DNA from: Metridium senile
Lineage: Eukaryota; Cnidaria; Anthozoa; Actiniaria; Metridiidae
DNA length: 64,000 nucleotides
Assembly (NCBI GenBank): GCA_949775045.1
Contig: OX459098.1
Coordinates: 15,051,207-15,115,206 of the forward strand
Reading direction: 5' to 3'
Position numbers and translations under genes: made by a program. Within the stretch, counting starts at the first letter, position 1, and the number at the start of each line of letters is the position of its first letter. Below the pieces are notes generated by a model. The model saw only the letters and a program-made list of their open reading frames with translations. It was not told the origin of the DNA and made no database searches. This document shows positions 11,744 to 22,670 of this stretch, one piece after another.

Positions 11744-14700
11744 GAATTGAATTGAATTGAATTTTTATTCACACACATTATAACAATAAAGAAAATACAA
11801 TATGAATAATTTACATAATTACAAATAGAAATACATATAAATGTAGTAAGTTATCAAAAAGTATAATAAATAGAGTGTGTGTGGTTGTTGAAGTAGTATA
11901 AACTTTCGAGTCAACAACCACCCACTGAATAAAGATTAATTATAATAATAAATGTAGACCAAGAAGGGGGAGTCAAAATAAATTAATAATTTATTAATTC
12001 GCGAAATATTTGATAAACAATTAATATTTCACGAAGTAATAATTAAGTGTATATACAATCTAGATTTGTGATTGCATCAAATAGATTTTGAAACAGATTC
12101 TAAATAAGGAGTAGGAGCTCATTTTTTTAATATGTGTTGGGATCTCTTCCCAAATTTTGGAGATAAAGAATTGAAAAGCAAACTTGCCATAGTTAGTATT
12201 AACACGAGGACGAACTATATTCCCTCGAGAGGCAAATCTTGTATTATAAGAATGCTGTTCTTCAGCCATTTTTAATATATGATGAAATACTATAGGAATT
12301 GATTCTTTGTTATGAATAATTTGATATGCGAATATAGCTGCTTTAAATACAAAAATATTTTTAAATACAAGGATATTTAAAAAATTATAAAGAGGAGGTG
12401 CATGTTCATATTTACCAGCAAAAAACATGCTTCTTATGCATTTGTTTTGAATAGTTGTTATTCTTGATAAATTTGATTTATAAGTGCTTCCCCATGATAG
12501 GATTCCATATGTAAGATATGGATATATTAGTGAGTAATAAATATCTCTTAAAGTTTTAATATTGACATAATATCTGAGTTTCCTTATTATGCCAATATTT
12601 TTTGATACCTTGCTGTGAACAACTTTAATGTGTTGCTCCCAGTTCAGGTGTTGGTCAATATATACTCCTAAATATTTCACATATTCTTTTTGATCAATAT
12701 GTGAGATATTGATCTTATCAATTTTTTTCCTAGCAGATTTAAATATGATGAAATGAGTTTTCTTAAAATTTATTGTTAGCTTATTTATTTTACAGTATTT
12801 AAATACTAAATCAAGTTCAGTATTAACAACATTTTCCATTACCATGGGATCTTTATGGGAATAGAAGATATTGCTATCATCAGCAAACATTCTGAAACTT
12901 AGTTTGTCAGAAGAATTTGGAAGGTCATTAATGTAAAGGAGAAACAATAAGGGACCAAGAGTGCTACCTTGCGGTACACCACATATGATTTCTCTAAGAT
13001 CAGAAGTAATATTATTAATTTTAACCTGTTGTTTTCTATTAGTTAAGTAATTAGTAAACCAGCTCAAGGCTAGCCCTCTGATACCATATTTAGAAAGTTT
13101 TGAAAGAAGTATTTTATGATCAACTGTGTCAAATGCTTTGGTGAAGTCCAAAAAAATACCACAAGTTAGTTCTTTATTGTCAATTGATTTCTTTATGGTG
13201 TCTGTCAACTCAAGGATAGCTTGTTCTGTAGAATGATTTTTTCTGAATCCAAATTGATGTTTATGAATTATATTATATTTATCTAAGAAGTGTAAAAGTT
13301 GGTCATAAACAATTCGCTCAAGGATCTTATTTAAGGATGGTAAGATAGCTATTGGTCTGTAATTAGATGGATTTGTTGAATCACCATTTTTGTATATTGG
13401 TATTACACAAGAAACTTTGAATAAATCAGGAACAATTCCTTGTTTTATAGATTCGTTAACCAAGAAGGTAATAGGATCAGCCAATTCCTCGCTAGCCAAT
13501 TTAATGAAGTAGTAAGGTATATCAGAGGATGATTTTTTGGTCTGAAGAGATTTGAGTCTATGACTAACTTCCAATTTTGATACTGGAGATAAGTAAAAAC
13601 TGGATGTAGGTGATGATAGGATATATTTTGTAACATCCTCATCAGTATCAGTTATCTTACTAGCAAGTTCGGGACCAATACTAGTAAAATATTTGTTGAA
13701 TTGTTCAGCTATTTGATTCTTATCAAGATAATCAATGTCGTTAATCACTAGCTTATCAGGAAACAATTCAGATTTAGTTTTCCTCTTCACTAGTTGACCT
13801 ATCAATTTCCATGTTTTCTTTAAATTAGTTTTATGGTTATCAAACTGTTCTGTCCAATATAATTTTTTCTTCTGTTTTATAATGTTATTTAGTAAGTTGG
13901 AATAGTTTTTGTACTTAACTGACTTTTCAATGTCCTGCGGATTCATTCTTGAGTTGTGATACATTTTTTGTTTGGTTTTAATGGATTGAAGTATTCCCTT
14001 GGTTAGCCATGGTTTCTTCAGGACTTTTGTTTTCCTTCTTGATGCTAATTTCATTGGAGCATGTTTGTCTATTACTGTTTGAATGTTATTTACAATATTC
14101 ATTGCAGAAATATTTAAATTGTTATCATAAGTAGAATGCCAATTGATATTTTGTAGGTCATGCAAGTACCTTTCCTTGTTAAATTTACTGTAATCTCTAT
14201 AGTAAATAATTGTTTTGTCTTTACTCTTATTATCTGGTAAAACACAAAAGATAGGTAAATGATCTGTAATATCAAGTGATATAATTCCTGCGGTAAAGTC
14301 AAAATTAGGAGAATTTGTATAAATATGGTCGATGAGGGTAGCAGAGTGGTCAGTTATTCTAGTAGGTTTAGTTATAAGTGGATAAAAAGAATTACTAAAC
14401 AACATATTAACATAATTTTCGGTAAGTAGGTGATCCTCATATTTCAGAAGGTCAATATTAAAATCACCTAGTATGTAAATAGTTTGGTTATTACTAAATT
14501 GTTTAATTAATTCTTCTAATTGTTGAGTGAATTCCTCAAGGCTGGCATGTGGGTGTCTATAAACACAGCCAATTATTGTACTTCTAGACTTAGAAGTGTC
14601 AAATTCAACCCAGCAAGATTCAACTGACTCCATTTGAAGCTTAAGATCAGGTCTATGTTTTGATTTGAGATGTTTGGATATATATAGAGCAACACCACCT

Positions 14701-15053
14701 GCCATAGTTGGGGAATTATCTTGATATAAATCATAATGGGGAAGATCAATATTAGAAACAGTCTTGTCATTAAGCCTAGTTTCTGAAATAGCTATTATAT
14801 CTATTATCCTATCAAATGTAGAAAGGTGATCATTCAATTGATCAAAATTTTTGGGTAGGCTTCTTATATTAAAATGAATACTTGATAATGATTTGGTACA
14901 GTTTTTGGAATTAAGAAAATTGTTAAGTTCAGAAGCTGAGAAATATTCAGATGATGGTAGTTGAAGCATGTTGTCTAAGTCTTGCTCATCAGATTGATCA
15001 GGATTAGGAAGCAAGTTGTAGAAATCAATATCTGATTTTTCTGTATGATTCAT
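11744..15053 (-). mobile_element. Near-full-length CR1/L2-like LINE (LINE-a)
   Basis: The minus-strand 3' end is marked by an ATTCA-repeat tail at 11744-11765, followed inward by a roughly 300-bp 3' UTR and the intact 997-aa ORF. The 5' boundary lies somewhere in 15054-15240 and I could not define it. No separate ORF1 is visible, so the copy may lack the ORF1 region. The open ORF suggests a young insertion. Confidence 0.8.
12060..15053 (-). CDS. LINE ORF2: APE-type endonuclease and reverse transcriptase, 997 aa
   Basis: This enzyme nicks target DNA and reverse-transcribes LINE RNA at the nick (established for non-LTR retrotransposons). The N-terminal endonuclease region (about residues 55-290) shows HFNIRSLPKN, IAISETRLND, ILGDFNIDLL and SLDITDHLPIF, which carry the expected Asn, Glu, Asp-x-Asn and Asp-His residues. 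The RT region (about 500-770) shows VIPIYKNGD, NYRPIAILPSLNKI, HQFGFRKNHST, FLDFTKAFDTVDH, CGVPQGSTLGPLLFLLYIND and the catalytic FADD. The C-terminus carries thumb-like YLGVYIDQHLNWEQHI. The frame is continuous from ATG to stop, so the copy may be coding-competent. It sits inside the GGCCCGGG TIR element. Broken relatives lie at 1691-5254. The clade (CR1, L2 or related) is a judgement by motif. Confidence 0.92.
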   Translation of the reverse strand: MNHTEKSDIDFYNLLPNPDQSDEQDLDNMLQLPSSEYFSASELNNFLNSKNCTKSLSSIHFNIRSLPKNFDQLNDHLSTFDRIIDIIAISETRLNDKTVSNIDLPHYDLYQDNSPTMAGGVALYISKHLKSKHRPDLKLQMESVESCWVEFDTSKSRSTIIGCVYRHPHASLEEFTQQLEELIKQFSNNQTIYILGDFNIDLLKYEDHLLTENYVNMLFSNSFYPLITKPTRITDHSATLIDHIYTNSPNFDFTAGIISLDITDHLPIFCVLPDNKSKDKTIIYYRDYSKFNKERYLHDLQNINWHSTYDNNLNISAMNIVNNIQTVIDKHAPMKLASRRKTKVLKKPWLTKGILQSIKTKQKMYHNSRMNPQDIEKSVKYKNYSNLLNNIIKQKKKLYWTEQFDNHKTNLKKTWKLIGQLVKRKTKSELFPDKLVINDIDYLDKNQIAEQFNKYFTSIGPELASKITDTDEDVTKYILSSPTSSFYLSPVSKLEVSHRLKSLQTKKSSSDIPYYFIKLASEELADPITFLVNESIKQGIVPDLFKVSCVIPIYKNGDSTNPSNYRPIAILPSLNKILERIVYDQLLHFLDKYNIIHKHQFGFRKNHSTEQAILELTDTIKKSIDNKELTCGIFLDFTKAFDTVDHKILLSKLSKYGIRGLALSWFTNYLTNRKQQVKINNITSDLREIICGVPQGSTLGPLLFLLYINDLPNSSDKLSFRMFADDSNIFYSHKDPMVMENVVNTELDLVFKYCKINKLTINFKKTHFIIFKSARKKIDKINISHIDQKEYVKYLGVYIDQHLNWEQHIKVVHSKVSKNIGIIRKLRYYVNIKTLRDIYYSLIYPYLTYGILSWGSTYKSNLSRITTIQNKCIRSMFFAGKYEHAPPLYNFLNILVFKNIFVFKAAIFAYQIIHNKESIPIVFHHILKMAEEQHSYNTRFASRGNIVRPRVNTNYGKFAFQFFISKIWEEIPTHIKKMSSYSLFRICFKIYLMQSQI

Positions 15054-15425
15054 TTGATAGTCAATGTTTTATTTCTAGTGTGACACTTCAAAGTCTTCAA
15101 AGGCTCTCATGGTGGTAAAACTATTTACTGGTGAAGAATCATTCTCTTTTAAGAATATTTTACCATTGGATGTCCATAGGTACTACATACATCCATATTG
15201 ACAAGCGTTGACAGTTCCCGTTGTGATTTCTTTTGTTTAAGCAAAATTTCAAAAAATCGGGCTGCCTCGAGGCAGCACTACGGCGTCATTGAAGTTTTGG
15301 CTTATTTTTAAATTTTTGCCAAACTGGTAAAAGTGAGGTCGCACTAGATAAAGGGTTGTGATGACAGATTTGAACACTTGTGTAAACAAAAATCGACCAA
15401 AATTTGGTATAATGCGACCCGGGCC

Positions 15426-15578
15426 ATAAACAATTGTTAAAATCAGCTAAACTAAAGCTAATATTTTGTGTGAGGACACAAACTTGACGATACTGGCGAA
15501 ATAAACACGTACGCCCAGTCCCTAAACCCTAATTTCGTATCTAGCAGTGTCTATGCTTAGTTTCAAATGCACCTGACA
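15426..15578. repeat. Unit spacer downstream of GPCR1
   Basis: It contains the GTGTGAGGACACAAA and GAAATAAACACGTACG stretches found downstream of GPCR2, GPCR4 and GPCR5, and CCCTAAACCCTAATTTCGTA just after the receptor stop region. Confidence 0.65.
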
Positions 15579-16082
15579 TCAAACTTCTCTGAGAGAATCC
15601 AATGTTGTGATCTGTATCACATCAATCTGGCTGTCCCCAACAGTGCTGGCAGTATTGTCCGTTCCTGTAATATCAGCACTTACAGAACGACTAAAATTAA
15701 TCTTACAACAGAGTTTTGAAATCAGTGATTTGAAGTTCTCTCGATAAATATCGTTAAAGATCAAGTAAATAAAGAAGTTGTAGGTAAAACTTGAGTAAGC
15801 AAAAAGCAAAGCTAAAAACCGCAAATTTTCAATTTCTACTATTCCTTCTAATAGTAAAGTAGTAACAATGCTAAAAAATCCCCAGCTTAGGTACAACAAG
15901 CTAACAATGGTTATGCACATTTTGAGAACTTTTCTATTCTGATGCAGTCTTCTTCTTCTTCTCACAATGTCAGTTTGGTTCCCTGGGGCCTTGTGGTGAC
16001 GAAGTTTGTAGACCATAAGTGCGTACAAAGTAGTTATAACAGGTAGAGGAATACCCAGGTTCAAAGGAAGTAGCACATAAAA
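15579..16082 (-). pseudogene. GPCR1, C-terminal half (TM5-TM7 and tail)
   Basis: This is the 3' half of a class A GPCR. It encodes TM5 with LGIPLPVITTLYAL, the basic loop RHHKAPGNQTD and IVRRRRR, TM6 LLYLSWGFFSIV, TM7 NFFIYLIFNDIYREN and the C-terminal DSLREV shared by the family. The matching N-terminal half is at 19282-19791, and 3.2 kb of retroelement DNA lies between. The frame runs on into LINE sequence upstream. It cannot make a receptor as it stands. Confidence 0.9.
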
Positions 16083-18368
16083 ATACAAAATACAAAAAAT
16101 ACAAAAATGGATATGATTACAATGAAAAAGCTGATTTAAATAAATGAGTTTTGAGTTTGGACTTGAATGAAAATACACTTGAAATGACAGTAATTGAAGG
16201 AGCTAGGGAGTTCCAAAGTAGAGGAGCAGCGACTGAGAAAGAACGTAGACCATATGACTTGAGATTGTATGACTTTGAGGATAGCAACAAGTGAGAAGAT
16301 GAGCGGAGATTTCTTGCAGGTTTGTGAATAGTGATTAGATCTTGAATGTAAACAGGCGAAAGACTATGGAGTGCTTTAAATGTTAGAAGAATTATTTTAA
16401 ACTTAATACGGTCAGCAACAGGAAGCCAGTGCAAGTCAATAAGGACAGGAGTGATGTGATCATGTTTTCGAGATAAAGTGACGAGACGAGGAGAAGCATT
16501 TTGAACTGCTTGAAGTTTGTCGATAAGATGTTTAGGAAGTCCAAAGAATAGAGAATTACAGTTATCAAGTTTTGAAGTTATGAACGCATGAATGAGAGTC
16601 TCAGTAGTCTTCAGGGAGATAAATTCCCTGATTCTAGCGATGTTGCGGAGATGATAGAAGGCAGATTTGCATGTGTTGTTTATGTGAGGAACCAAGGATA
16701 GATTAGAATCAAATACGACACCAATGTTTCGTGCATGAGATGAGGTAGTAATGACGTCAGATCCAAAGTGGAGAACAGGAAGAGTACGTTGAGGATTATG
16801 CTTGGAAGAGAAAATTAGAAAGTCAGTCTTGTCTTTATTCAGTTTCAGTTTGTTCAAGGTCATCCAGTTATTTATATCAGTTAGACAGTTTTCGATTACT
16901 TTCATAGCTTCATTAAGCGAGAAATCATCATTGCAGGAAAAAAGTATATATAATTGCGTATCATCAGCATACAGGTGGAAAGACATCTTGTGTTTACGAA
17001 GGAGATCAGCAACCGGTGAGGTGTAAAGTAGATACAATATAGGACCAAGAACAGAAGCTTGAGCTACACTACAATCCAGCTGGACAGTTTCAGAAAAGGC
17101 ACCATCAATAGAGGCAAATTGTGTTCGATTAGATAGGTAGGATCGAAACCAGAAAAGAGCATTACTACGGATTCCAAATTTAGAGTGAAGACGTTTAAGA
17201 AGAATTTTATGATCAACCGTGTCGAAGGCAGCGGATAAATCAAGAAGTAGCAAGGCAACACAGGAGCGATTATCTATAATTTGAAGAATGTCATTTTTGA
17301 CGCGGTGAAGAGCAGTTTTACAACTGTTGAAAGGCTTGTAGGCAGACTGCATGGGCTCATGAAGATTGTTATCAGATAGATAATTATTTAGTTGAACCGC
17401 AACAACTTTTCAATAATTTTAGACACAGTTTTCAGATTAGATACAGGAGGATAGTGTCCCAAGACTTGATCAAGAGACGGTTTTTTCAATAGAGGTTTCA
17501 AAACGGCAACTTTTAAGGATGACGGGACAGTACTAGTGACGAGAGACAAATTAACGGCATTACAGATGATAGGTAATAACAATCCAAGGTGACTACGAAG
17601 CAGACATGCAGGAAGGGGATCAAGAGTACAAGATTTAGATAACAGTTTATTAGCAGTAACAGACAATTCTTCTGGAGATGTTGGTACAAACGAATCCAGG
17701 TGACATTGAAGAGGTGGTGAGTCCAGATCATCGAAATAATCAGGGAAAGCAGGAGTGAGGGATGATAGCTTGGTTTTGATGTTGATTATTTTGTTCTTGA
17801 AAAAATGTACGAAATTGTTGGCAAGAAGTTCAGACGAAGAGGCAGATGGGAGTTTTCTTTCAGGAATACGGTGAAATAGTTTATCAACAGAACGGAAGAG
17901 GGTCTTGCTGTCAGAATTAGCATCTTGTAGCAACTTTGAGTAATATTTCATTTTGGCTTCAAAAATAAGTTTCTTTACTAAGTTGCATTGATCAACATAT
18001 AATTCACGGTCAATTGTTAGTTTAGATTGTCACCAGCGTCTTTCGAGATTTCGTCGTTTAGTTTTGTTATGTTTAATTTCTCATTATACCAGGGAGCTCT
18101 TGGTCGAACGGAGAAAGATTTACATCTTAAGGGTGCATGTTTATTTAGAATTGAGGATAAAACAGAATCATATTGTAAACACAAATCAGACAAATCAGCA
18201 GCAGGAGATAGACACAGTGAGGAGTTAGCAATATCACGTCGGAAGGCATCTAAATCAATTGAATGAATCTTGCGGTAGGACAGAACACGAGATTGAACAG
18301 GAGGCTTGTTAATAGATAATGTACAGTGTACAGCGAAGTGGTCAGAGAGGACAGGATCATGAACAAAA
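16083..18368 (-). pseudogene. CR1-like LINE inserted in GPCR1 (LINE-d), frameshifted
   Basis: Minus-strand LINE with a TTTTGTA-repeat 3' tail at about 16083-16110. Open blocks are 16117-17352 (411 aa: [37 protein letters not shown], catalytic YADDTQLYI) and 17388-17951 (187 aa: palm-upstream region SSLKVAVLKPLLKKPSLD). Upstream to 18368 the minus strand encodes the end of the endonuclease (DPVLSDHFAVHCTLSI). A frame break lies at about 17352-17388. The sequence VAQAS replaces the usual VPQGS, a further sign of decay. The 5' side is cut by the MITE at 18369. It differs in sequence from LINE-a. Confidence 0.85.
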
Positions 18369-18553
18369 TTAGCCTCCTCCGCAGGCTACTCCTTTTTCTC
18401 TTTTGGGATTCCTTTGGGTTTCCTGTGGGATTTCCGAGAGAAGGATTCCCCTCCCCCCTCATTTTATTTCGCTCCCAGTCCCAGTCTCTCTTCGGCTCGC
18501 TTCTCAAAAAAGGAAGCCCAAAAGTGAAAAAAGTTGCCTGCGGAGGAGGCTAA
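18369..18553. mobile_element. MITE with TAGCCTCCTCCGCAGGC inverted ends
   Basis: About 185 bp bounded by TAGCCTCCTCCGCAGGC and its exact inverse GCCTGCGGAGGAGGCTA. The centre is pyrimidine-rich. It separates a minus-strand LINE from a plus-strand LINE fragment. No coding sequence; family unassigned. Confidence 0.8.
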
Positions 18554-18962
18554 ATGTCTTACTGTTTTTAAATGTTTAAATGGATTTTGTCCTTCTTATT
18601 TATCAAAAATGTTTAGTTTGAATTCTGATGTACATAGTTATAATACTCGTTTTAGAAATAATATACACATGACTAAAGTTTCTTCAAGGTCTGGCCTTCG
18701 CTCGTTTTCCTTTTCTGCTGCAAAACTGTTTTTAAAACTCCCTTAATGAAAATGTAAAAAAATCAACTAATGTTAAAGTTTTTAAAAATGCTTATTGGAC
18801 TAATATTTAAGACAATTTTAATTTTTATTTGTATTTTATCGTATAGATTTTATAATAACATAGTTTTATAGTTTAAGATTATTTATTTATTTATACGCAC
18901 AGCTACAATGTAAATAAGGTTTTCCTTTTTGTATTCTGTGTTTAATAAAGTTTATTGTTATT
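18554..18962 (+). pseudogene. 3' fragment of a LINE RT ORF
   Basis: The plus strand encodes a LINE ORF C-terminus with FKCLNGFCPSYLSKMF, HSYNTRFRNN and RSGLRSFSFSAAKLF, then an AT-rich 3' UTR ending in a TTATTG/TTATTATT tail. It is 5'-truncated. Together with its neighbours it fills the GPCR1 gene. Confidence 0.75.
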
Positions 18963-18964
18963 AT

Positions 18965-19272
18965 TATTGTGAGTATCCGGAAGTATCTCAATCGTAATCA
19001 GCTTGAACGATTGATCCATGCATTTTATTTCCTCAAGACTTGATTATTGTAACAGTATATTGTCTGGTCTGCCGACTGTTGATCTACACAAGCTACAAAG
19101 GATACAGAACACCGCTGCACGTTTATTAGTTGGGGCCAAACCAATGGATAGCATAACACCAATATATTTTTAAGTCTTCATCGTATATTTACGCACATTA
19201 ATTTTATCACTATCATGTTTTATATAAGCGCACTGAGACATATGTATAGTGCGCTATAAAAAGCCTTCAAGT
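18965..19272 (+). pseudogene. Second 3' LINE fragment inside GPCR1
   Basis: The first 205 bases translate as RT thumb/C-terminal sequence ([20 protein letters not shown] then [15 protein letters not shown]). The rest is a 3' UTR with AGCGCACTGAGACATATG and GCGCTATAAAA. Because it holds an earlier part of the ORF than the fragment to its left, the two are separate insertions. Confidence 0.7.
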
Positions 19273-19281
19273 GCAATACAT

Positions 19282-19791
19282 TTACTTGAGCTCATAAGGT
19301 CTATCAAAATCAAAAAAATATAAGTACGGTGACACTTCCATAGCTGAAAAGATCCATATTCCTGGTATGATGTATTTAAGTCGAGAACTACTGAATCCTC
19401 CTCTCAGTGGATGAGCCACGGCCAAATACCTATCGACTGCAATGAAAAGACAGCTGTAAAACGATACTGAAACGTTAGGAAAAAACGATACCATTTTACA
19501 CGTTGCTTGTCCCAATATACCTTTGATAGGCCAAATATTGTCATTCATCATCCGCCTAATTGTATCAGGGGCGATGAAGAGGATTGAGATAAAGTCACTG
19601 ACAGCCATGTTGGTCGCTGATTTTAGTCGGTCGTCTGTACGGACACAATGTATGACGAAGGCGTTTCCAAAAATCGAAACAAGGAAAATAATAATCATTT
19701 TTGACTGACGAGAACCAGTCGCTAAGGAAAACGTTCCATTTGAAGCTGTAGTTGATGTAAAATTAACGTTTGTTGAAATATTTTCAAACAT
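19282..19791 (-). pseudogene. GPCR1, N-terminal half (TM1-TM4)
   Basis: Class A GPCR start with Asn-glycosylation sites (NIST, NFTS), TM1 FLVSIFGNAFVIHCV, TM2 MAVSDFISILF, conserved Cys in QATCKMV, the DRY motif in AVDRYLAVAHPLRGG and TM4 Trp in GIWIFSAM. Compared with GPCR2 it has small in-frame losses in TM1-TM2 (SATNMAVSD for STTNSLVANMAVSD) and in TM3. It ends in a stop where the retroelement block begins. The CCAAT/E-box promoter at 19949-19982 is retained. Confidence 0.9.
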
Positions 19792-19948
19792 ATTTAAAAA
19801 AAAGAGGTAATAGAAAATGTGAAGTTATTTGCTAGTAGATGAGGATTTGTTGTTTTGGATAGTATCAGCCTGTCTGGAAATTAAACTGGTAAGTGCAAAG
19901 CTTTTAAGCTAAAACTAAGTGCCAATCACCAGAATGTTTCCTTTGCAT

Positions 19949-19982
19949 CACGTGGTATTTGAAATCTAATTCTGATTGGCTG
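19949..19982 (-). promoter_or_regulatory. Conserved GPCR promoter (E-box and CCAAT box), GPCR1
   Basis: On the sense (minus) strand an AGCCAATCAG CCAAT box (19973-19982) is followed by CACGTG (19949-19954), about 160 bases upstream of the receptor ATG. The same pair precedes all other receptors in the array. Function is inferred from conservation. Confidence 0.55.
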
Positions 19983-20094
19983 TGAAATCAATGAGAATGT
20001 AATGCTCCTGGTAATGCTCATCTAATTTCGTCACTTTTGGTGATGGAAAGAAAGCCTCACAAAAACAGCAGGTTGTACAAAGTATTTAGTTTAA

Positions 20095-20439
20095 TAAAAA
20101 TTACAAAAGAAAAACAAAACACTTCATCTTTGGAGGTAGTTCATTATTTAGCTTGACCTCTCCAATTCAATCTAATACTTTAGATCTTCCTTTATAAACC
20201 TATCGTTCGTCTTTTTTCCTTGAAATGTTGTTTTTGACCTCAAAAGTCAGTGATGTTTGTGGTTTTCTTTTCCTCTTCTTTTGTGATAATCACGCAAGAT
20301 GGTGACTCTGCATGGTTAGTAATTAGGATAAATTTAGTTTTTTTTTTCCGTTTCAAGACTTCTTGGTACTTGGAATTTAATGTGGTAGTATATTTTTTTT
20401 TCAAAATGAAGTGTTTTGTTTTTCGTTTTGTAATTTTTA
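20095..20439. mobile_element. MITE with TTAA target site and 40-bp TIRs
   Basis: TTAA occurs at 20091-20094 and 20440-20443. Inside are inverted ends TAAAAATTACAAAA…AACAAAACACTTCAT of about 40 bp. TTAA sites are typical of piggyBac-type elements. The two opposing ORFs here are artefacts of the inverted arms. Confidence 0.65.
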
Positions 20440-20443
20440 TTAA

Positions 20444-21505
20444 CCCCGCGAGGCATTTTTGCACACCAACAACGCGACCAAGTCTTGCAAATAGCCTATT
20501 GGAGATGCAGTGGTAAAACCAAATGGTCACAATACGATAGATCTTCAATATTCAGGTCTGAATCCAATGAATCAATGTATTTGAACTAGCCATCATTAAA
20601 CTGAAATATAAAACGATAGATTTAAATTGCACATAATTTTTAATTATCGGTGGAACCATCACAATAATGTCAGCGACATCCAAAATACCGAAATTATCTT
20701 CCACAAAAAATTAACAGAATTGTATTGAAAAAGTATTGAGGCAAACTATTAAGTGGCCTTTGTTCCGATAGGAATGTATCGGAAAAACATTAGGGCGAGC
20801 CCAATACGTCTGTTATCTATAAAATATATTTGATGAAAAGATTGAAAAGGTTGTCATATCCAATCTGTCATTATACCTTTGCATGATAATTTACGTTTTC
20901 CGCTAGTACTTGAACTATTTTACCTCAAATTGAAATCAATTATAGATGGAATGCAAAGACCAACGGGTCATACTACGTACGAGAGATCTTGTTTAATATT
21001 GAGGTCTGAATTGAATAAATCAATTGATTAGAACTAAACAATACTTGAAAATAAACTTAAATAGTAATTGATTTTGAAAAAAATAGGTCGCATGAAAATT
21101 TCAAAACTTTGTTGTTATTAAAATATTCAATTTATATACAGAAAGCTGGTTCTTATTTACTAGGTGTCACATTGGATAACTGTAACATATTTTACTGGGA
21201 CTACAGCTTTTTGCAGGAATGGCCACAATGTTTTGGTTCCCTATTTTGGAACACGGGAGGGTCCGGCGAATGTTTTTGTTTTTGGCTAGTTTCTGGGGAG
21301 AACGTCAAATAGACTTTGTTTTATATGGACTTTCAACCTGATACCACCTTCGAAAGGCTGTCAGCTTAAAATTTTCCGGAAGAACATTCCCCAGACCCCA
21401 AGCCTTGTTGAACAGCTACGGTTTGAGATAACATGAGAGTGTAGGAAACCAGATTCACTTCGTGCGCTCGAAAATGACAAGAACGTATTTGATACTCTCG
21501 ATCAT
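20444..21505. repeat. Unit spacer (U2 copy)
   Basis: Non-coding, matched to other units. It contains CGGAAAAACATTAGGGC near 20780, a CTTTGCATGATAATTTACG near 20876 (the Polinton target site in empty form) and GGAATGGCCACAATG near 21217. No gene seen. Confidence 0.65.
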
Positions 21506-21615
21506 CAAGCACTGTTTTTGACCAATCAACGCACGCGCGCGTACTATCCAAAATATTTTATAAACTCTCGTCAAGCACGGTTTCTGACCAATCAAAGCAC
21601 GTTCTATCACCCATA
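21506..21615. repeat. 62-bp minisatellite, about two copies (U2)
   Basis: Two copies of the CCAATCA-containing 62-bp unit; the first is degenerate (GACCAATCAACGCACGCGCG). This is the shortest of the four arrays in the window. Confidence 0.75.
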
Positions 21616-22437
21616 TGTCACAATGACCGATTTACACAACTTATTAGATATTTTCTTGGGTATTACGAGCTGATTTTACAAGTTGCGTATGTATTTTGTC
21701 TTGGCGAGGCAAAATACGAGCATTGAGTAATATCAGACGCTTTTTTTGGAGGGCAAAATACGGGCCTCGAGTTCGCGGCATTACAGTCAATTATTGCCCA
21801 CAATGTTAGTAAGGAGGGTGTTATGCAACCCAGATGGACGAAAACCAAAACCTGTCAAAGGGCGGATGAGCTCGTCTTGAGCCAACGGCCAGCATGCAGA
21901 AAGCTTTGTGGAGTAACGCTTGACAACTGACCACCCACTTTACTTAACCATGCCAGTCCTAAACATTTCAGACAGTGAGGACAGAACGTGAATATTTGGT
22001 AAATCAACGATGCAGACAAGTACAAGCACGAATAATGGCAGACGCTAGTAAACTTAGCATGACAAAAATGAACATATTGATAATGTATAATTCTATTATT
22101 AGTTTTATTTAAGTAGGAGTAGGATATTCAATTGGGTCGACGAATGTTCTGTTTCCTTCTCCTGTCGCAAGTATCAAACTCTGTAATAGTATTATTTTTT
22201 TTGAAAGTGTATCATTGTGACAAAAAAATAGATAAATAAAAATGGAGCTATATTGTATAGTTAGTAAATCAATCAAATTTATTTAAAGAGGTTAGATATT
22301 ACAGTACACCTACAAATAAACCCAACATTGGTACACAAATGGATCCAGATCTATAAATAAGGCTAATATGAGACCACACAAGCCCATAATTGAAGCAAGC
22401 TGAATATACAATATCTTAAATTGCTGAGGGCAACGAT
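21616..22437. repeat. Unit spacer (U2 copy)
   Basis: Non-coding. It includes GTATTTTGTCTTGGCGAGGC and AAGAGGTTAGATATTACAG (paralogous to 42550 and 63930). No gene seen. Confidence 0.55.
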
Positions 22438-22670
22438 AGGCCTGTTATTGGTCCAAATCTCGCCTAACCCCGCCTAACCCCCCTAGCAAAAAAATCCTAA
22501 AATGTCTAATCTCGCCTAATCTCGCCTGATCCCGCCTGATCCCGCTTGATCCCGCCTGACCTCGCAAGGTTGAAAATCCCAAAATTAAATGTCCTAATCT
22601 CGCCTAATCTCGCTTAATCCCGCCTAATCTTGCTGCGAGATTAGTCGGGTATTGGGCCCATAACAGGCCT
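22438..22670. mobile_element. 233-bp MITE with AACGAT duplications and an internal 10-bp tandem repeat
   Basis: Ends AGGCCTGTTAT and ATAACAGGCCT are inverted. AACGAT flanks both sides (22432-22437 and 22671-22676), and the empty site appears in U4 near 42690. The interior is made of variants of the decamer AATCTCGCCT repeated some fifteen times with two interruptions. Confidence 0.85.

Larger units (their letters stand above)
9573..15425. mobile_element. TIR DNA element (GGCCCGGGTCGCA ends) carrying a nested LINE
   Basis: The ends are inverted: GGCCCGGGTCGCACTATA at 9573 and the complement of GGCCCGGGTCGCATTATA ending at 15425, giving about 18 bp of TIR. Spacer of the normal unit resumes outside both ends. 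I could not settle the target duplication. No transposase ORF is visible outside the nested LINE, so it looks non-autonomous. The interior also contains inverted pairs at 9645/11365, 10409/10572 and 10577/10990. Confidence 0.7.

Noticed and set aside
20240..20548. 102-aa minus and 88-aa plus ORFs in the same place
   Set aside because: They arise from the inverted arms of a MITE with TTAA flanks; low-complexity Lys/Phe composition.
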